From Phoronis australis (lineage: Eukaryota > Phoronida > Phoronidae), in contig NMRA01000397.1 of assembly GCA_002633005.1 (NCBI GenBank), positions 6,138 to 70,137 of the forward strand: a stretch of DNA of 64,000 nucleotides, in the 5' to 3' direction. Every line of letters starts with the position of its first letter. The first letter of the stretch is position 1. This document shows, piece after piece, positions 62,411 through 64,000 of the stretch. A program made the translations under genes and the position numbers. The notes under the pieces are model-generated. The model had not been told where the DNA came from and did no database searches. It was given only the letters and a program-made list of their open reading frames with translations.

Positions 62411-62857
62411 TTTGCATCCAGGCTGTGTCTGCTTTACTTTTGCAATATTTTTCTAAAATTTCTTCGAGTCCGGTATTGCGTGTAATTTGTGTCAGGATTT
62501 GATTGCAGTTCCTTGCAGTCAACGTCTTTTGTTAAACTATCGGGTGAATACTTTGTGAAGAAAAACAACTGTTTTGGTATTGGATATGTTTAAGAGCATT
62601 GATGCATGATAGGAAGACTGGCTACAACAGTATATTTTCGACACTCTCATATTGAGTGTGGAAGACAACCAACATCGTTGGCCCGGGTGGTTAAGTTTAA
62701 ATTTTGAGATGAATTCAGAATGACAGCCGAGTGTAGAACAGAATGTCATTCGGGTTTGTTCTTCATATCTTTTTAACTTGCCTACAGTCGCAGTTGGCCT
62801 ATCCTGGATTGAATTTTTCTCCTTTGTAGAGGTAGAAAAATGCATGACATTACTTAC

Positions 62858-63018
62858 CTCCTTTTCAAAGTGTGGGGCACTCTTGAGTACTGAAAATTTT
62901 TTATCAATGATAGGGAGAGTATAAATATCACCATTACTTAAATTAATGTGTTGTTTGCTGTGCAAATTTGTTATTCTAGTTAGTGCCAAATAAGTGTAAT
63001 TATAATTTCTGTCTTTAG
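62858..63018 (-). CDS. Candidate exon, unidentified minus-strand gene
   Basis: On the minus strand a strong acceptor (acttgtttttag) and a strong donor (GAG|GTAAGT) enclose 161 bases with one open frame of 53 codons: KDRNYNYTYLALTRITNLHS.. through LSNGDIYTLPIIDKKF to APHFEKE. It enters with two bases of a split codon and leaves in phase 0. It might belong to the same gene as the exons at 55485-57552; no linking exon was found. The family is not recognised. Confidence 0.5.
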
Positions 63019-64000
63019 CTAAAAACAAGTTTAAGGGAATTTGTCGTAACCATCAAGTTAATATTTTAACAACGAAACGAATAAACAACATAAAACGAAA
63101 CAAATAATTCGACGGGACTATTTTGGTGTTCTTCTGCATAATAAAACTATAAAAAAGAAAGTAAAAAAGTGTGAGGGGAGGCCAGGGGGAAAAGCTGGAT
63201 CAATCATAGAGCACAAGGCACTGACGTGAACTACGATTATAGTTTTCCCAAGGACAATTACTACAAAACAACCACTAATAATCCAATTCTTGAGACCTCC
63301 GCCTCACCTCTCACTTTACAAATATTTTAAAGGGATATTGTTCGCGAGGAGAATAATTTTAGAGAACTTGATTATCAGTAGTATAGCCCAGAATCGATCC
63401 CTCAACTTTGGCATACACAGCGGCATGATTTATCGTTGATCCAAATCTCACGCGTTACGTAACAGAATAATTTATGGGTATTTCAATGATAAAGACACCG
63501 AAACTAATTTCAGCGAATGTCCAGTGATTCATTACAAAATCACAAAAATACTATAGATTTTGTTGGTTTATAACCCTGGTCAAAGTTAGGAACTTTGATT
63601 AAGAAGTCTACCCCCATCCAACAACAATTCCAAAAAAAGCATTTTCGGTCAAAGATGATGTCATTGTGTCCTCTACATTACATATCGTTGGGAAACTGGT
63701 TGACCTTCTTGTGGGATTGACCAATTCCAAAACCTGGCCGTTTCATGCATTCGGTTCAAGATTTGATCATATTTCACTAGGCTTGCCTTATAAACATCTA
63801 CACAAACAAGCGACAGGTCCACTTTGCCACTTCCTATACAGGCGGAATTTGGCTGTGATGCATAAATTTAAAAAGGCTTGACAGGGATGGCTGCATTATG
63901 GTGACGGTGGAGACATGGGAATAAGCACTTGCAAATTCTGGATGGCGTAATATGGGAATGCTCCAACCCTCGTCTGTTTCAATTTTAAGCACTCGGCAGT
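63019..64000. other. Right edge, no feature seen
   Basis: AT-rich sequence. The ORF at 63666-63881 has no resemblance to anything known and no splice context. Upstream exons of the minus-strand candidate gene may lie here or beyond. Confidence 0.35.

Larger units (their letters stand above)
58161..62857. other. Right-hand region without a supported gene
   Basis: GC-richer islands at 58300-58480 and 59800-60240 hold overlapping ORFs on both strands (up to 106 codons) that match nothing I know. A hAT-type terminal sequence caggggcggatccagg stands alone at 58570. A 36-bp direct repeat (accatgaaaa..attccaatagcaa) occurs at 59604-59640 and 59700-59736. A small hairpin element lies at 61385 and an old modular repeat at 61985. 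One undetermined base is at 60926. Confidence 0.4.

Noticed and set aside
1-64000. CRISPR arrays, operons or phage genes
   Set aside because: The introns, animal genes and transposons show nuclear animal DNA; the only regular tandem array with short units is the three-copy 38-bp repeat at 58047, which has no spacers.

Overview
The window is nuclear DNA of an animal: AT-rich, intron-rich, with long introns packed with interspersed repeats and only three short-exon genes that can be named. Nothing bacterial or viral was seen. The species cannot be fixed from this sequence. Retention of a CENP-N gene (lost in flies and nematodes) and of a vertebrate-like CENPN-ATMIN linkage points to an invertebrate deuterostome or a lophotrochozoan; this is inference.

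Layout. (1) 1-16779, plus strand: the C-terminal two thirds of CENPN, five exons whose splice phases join without error; the N-terminal exons lie left of the window. (2) 21707-37416, minus strand: a complete eight-exon RPP40 (RNase P/MRP subunit p40; 357 codons plus stop), convergent with CENPN. (3) 40748-48197, plus strand: ATMIN/ASCIZ in three exons, with four zinc fingers and a long last exon full of TQT (dynein light chain LC8) motifs, divergent from RPP40. (4) 51-63 kb: splice-bounded open exons of at least two unidentified genes, one on each strand, apparently convergent near 55 kb.

Most of the rest is mobile DNA: at least twelve copies, in both orientations, of a non-coding repeat built of diverged modules about 150 bp long; two copies of a TTAA-flanked transposon carrying an ORF that resembles the P2X7 C-terminal (ballast) domain; a nested TA-flanked DNA transposon; a hAT-like element; several MITEs and long foldbacks; tRNA-derived SINEs; a CR1/Jockey-type LINE; a Penelope-like element with a GIY-YIG region; and fragments of a non-LTR element with a PD..E-type C-terminal domain.

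The least ordinary signals are tiny perfect or near-perfect hairpins (24 bp and about 70 bp) each flanked by a target-site-like duplication, and the P2X7-like domain riding on a TTAA transposon. The three named genes belong to different processes (kinetochore, tRNA/rRNA processing, transcription of dynein light chain/DNA damage response), so they are linked by position and not by a shared pathway.
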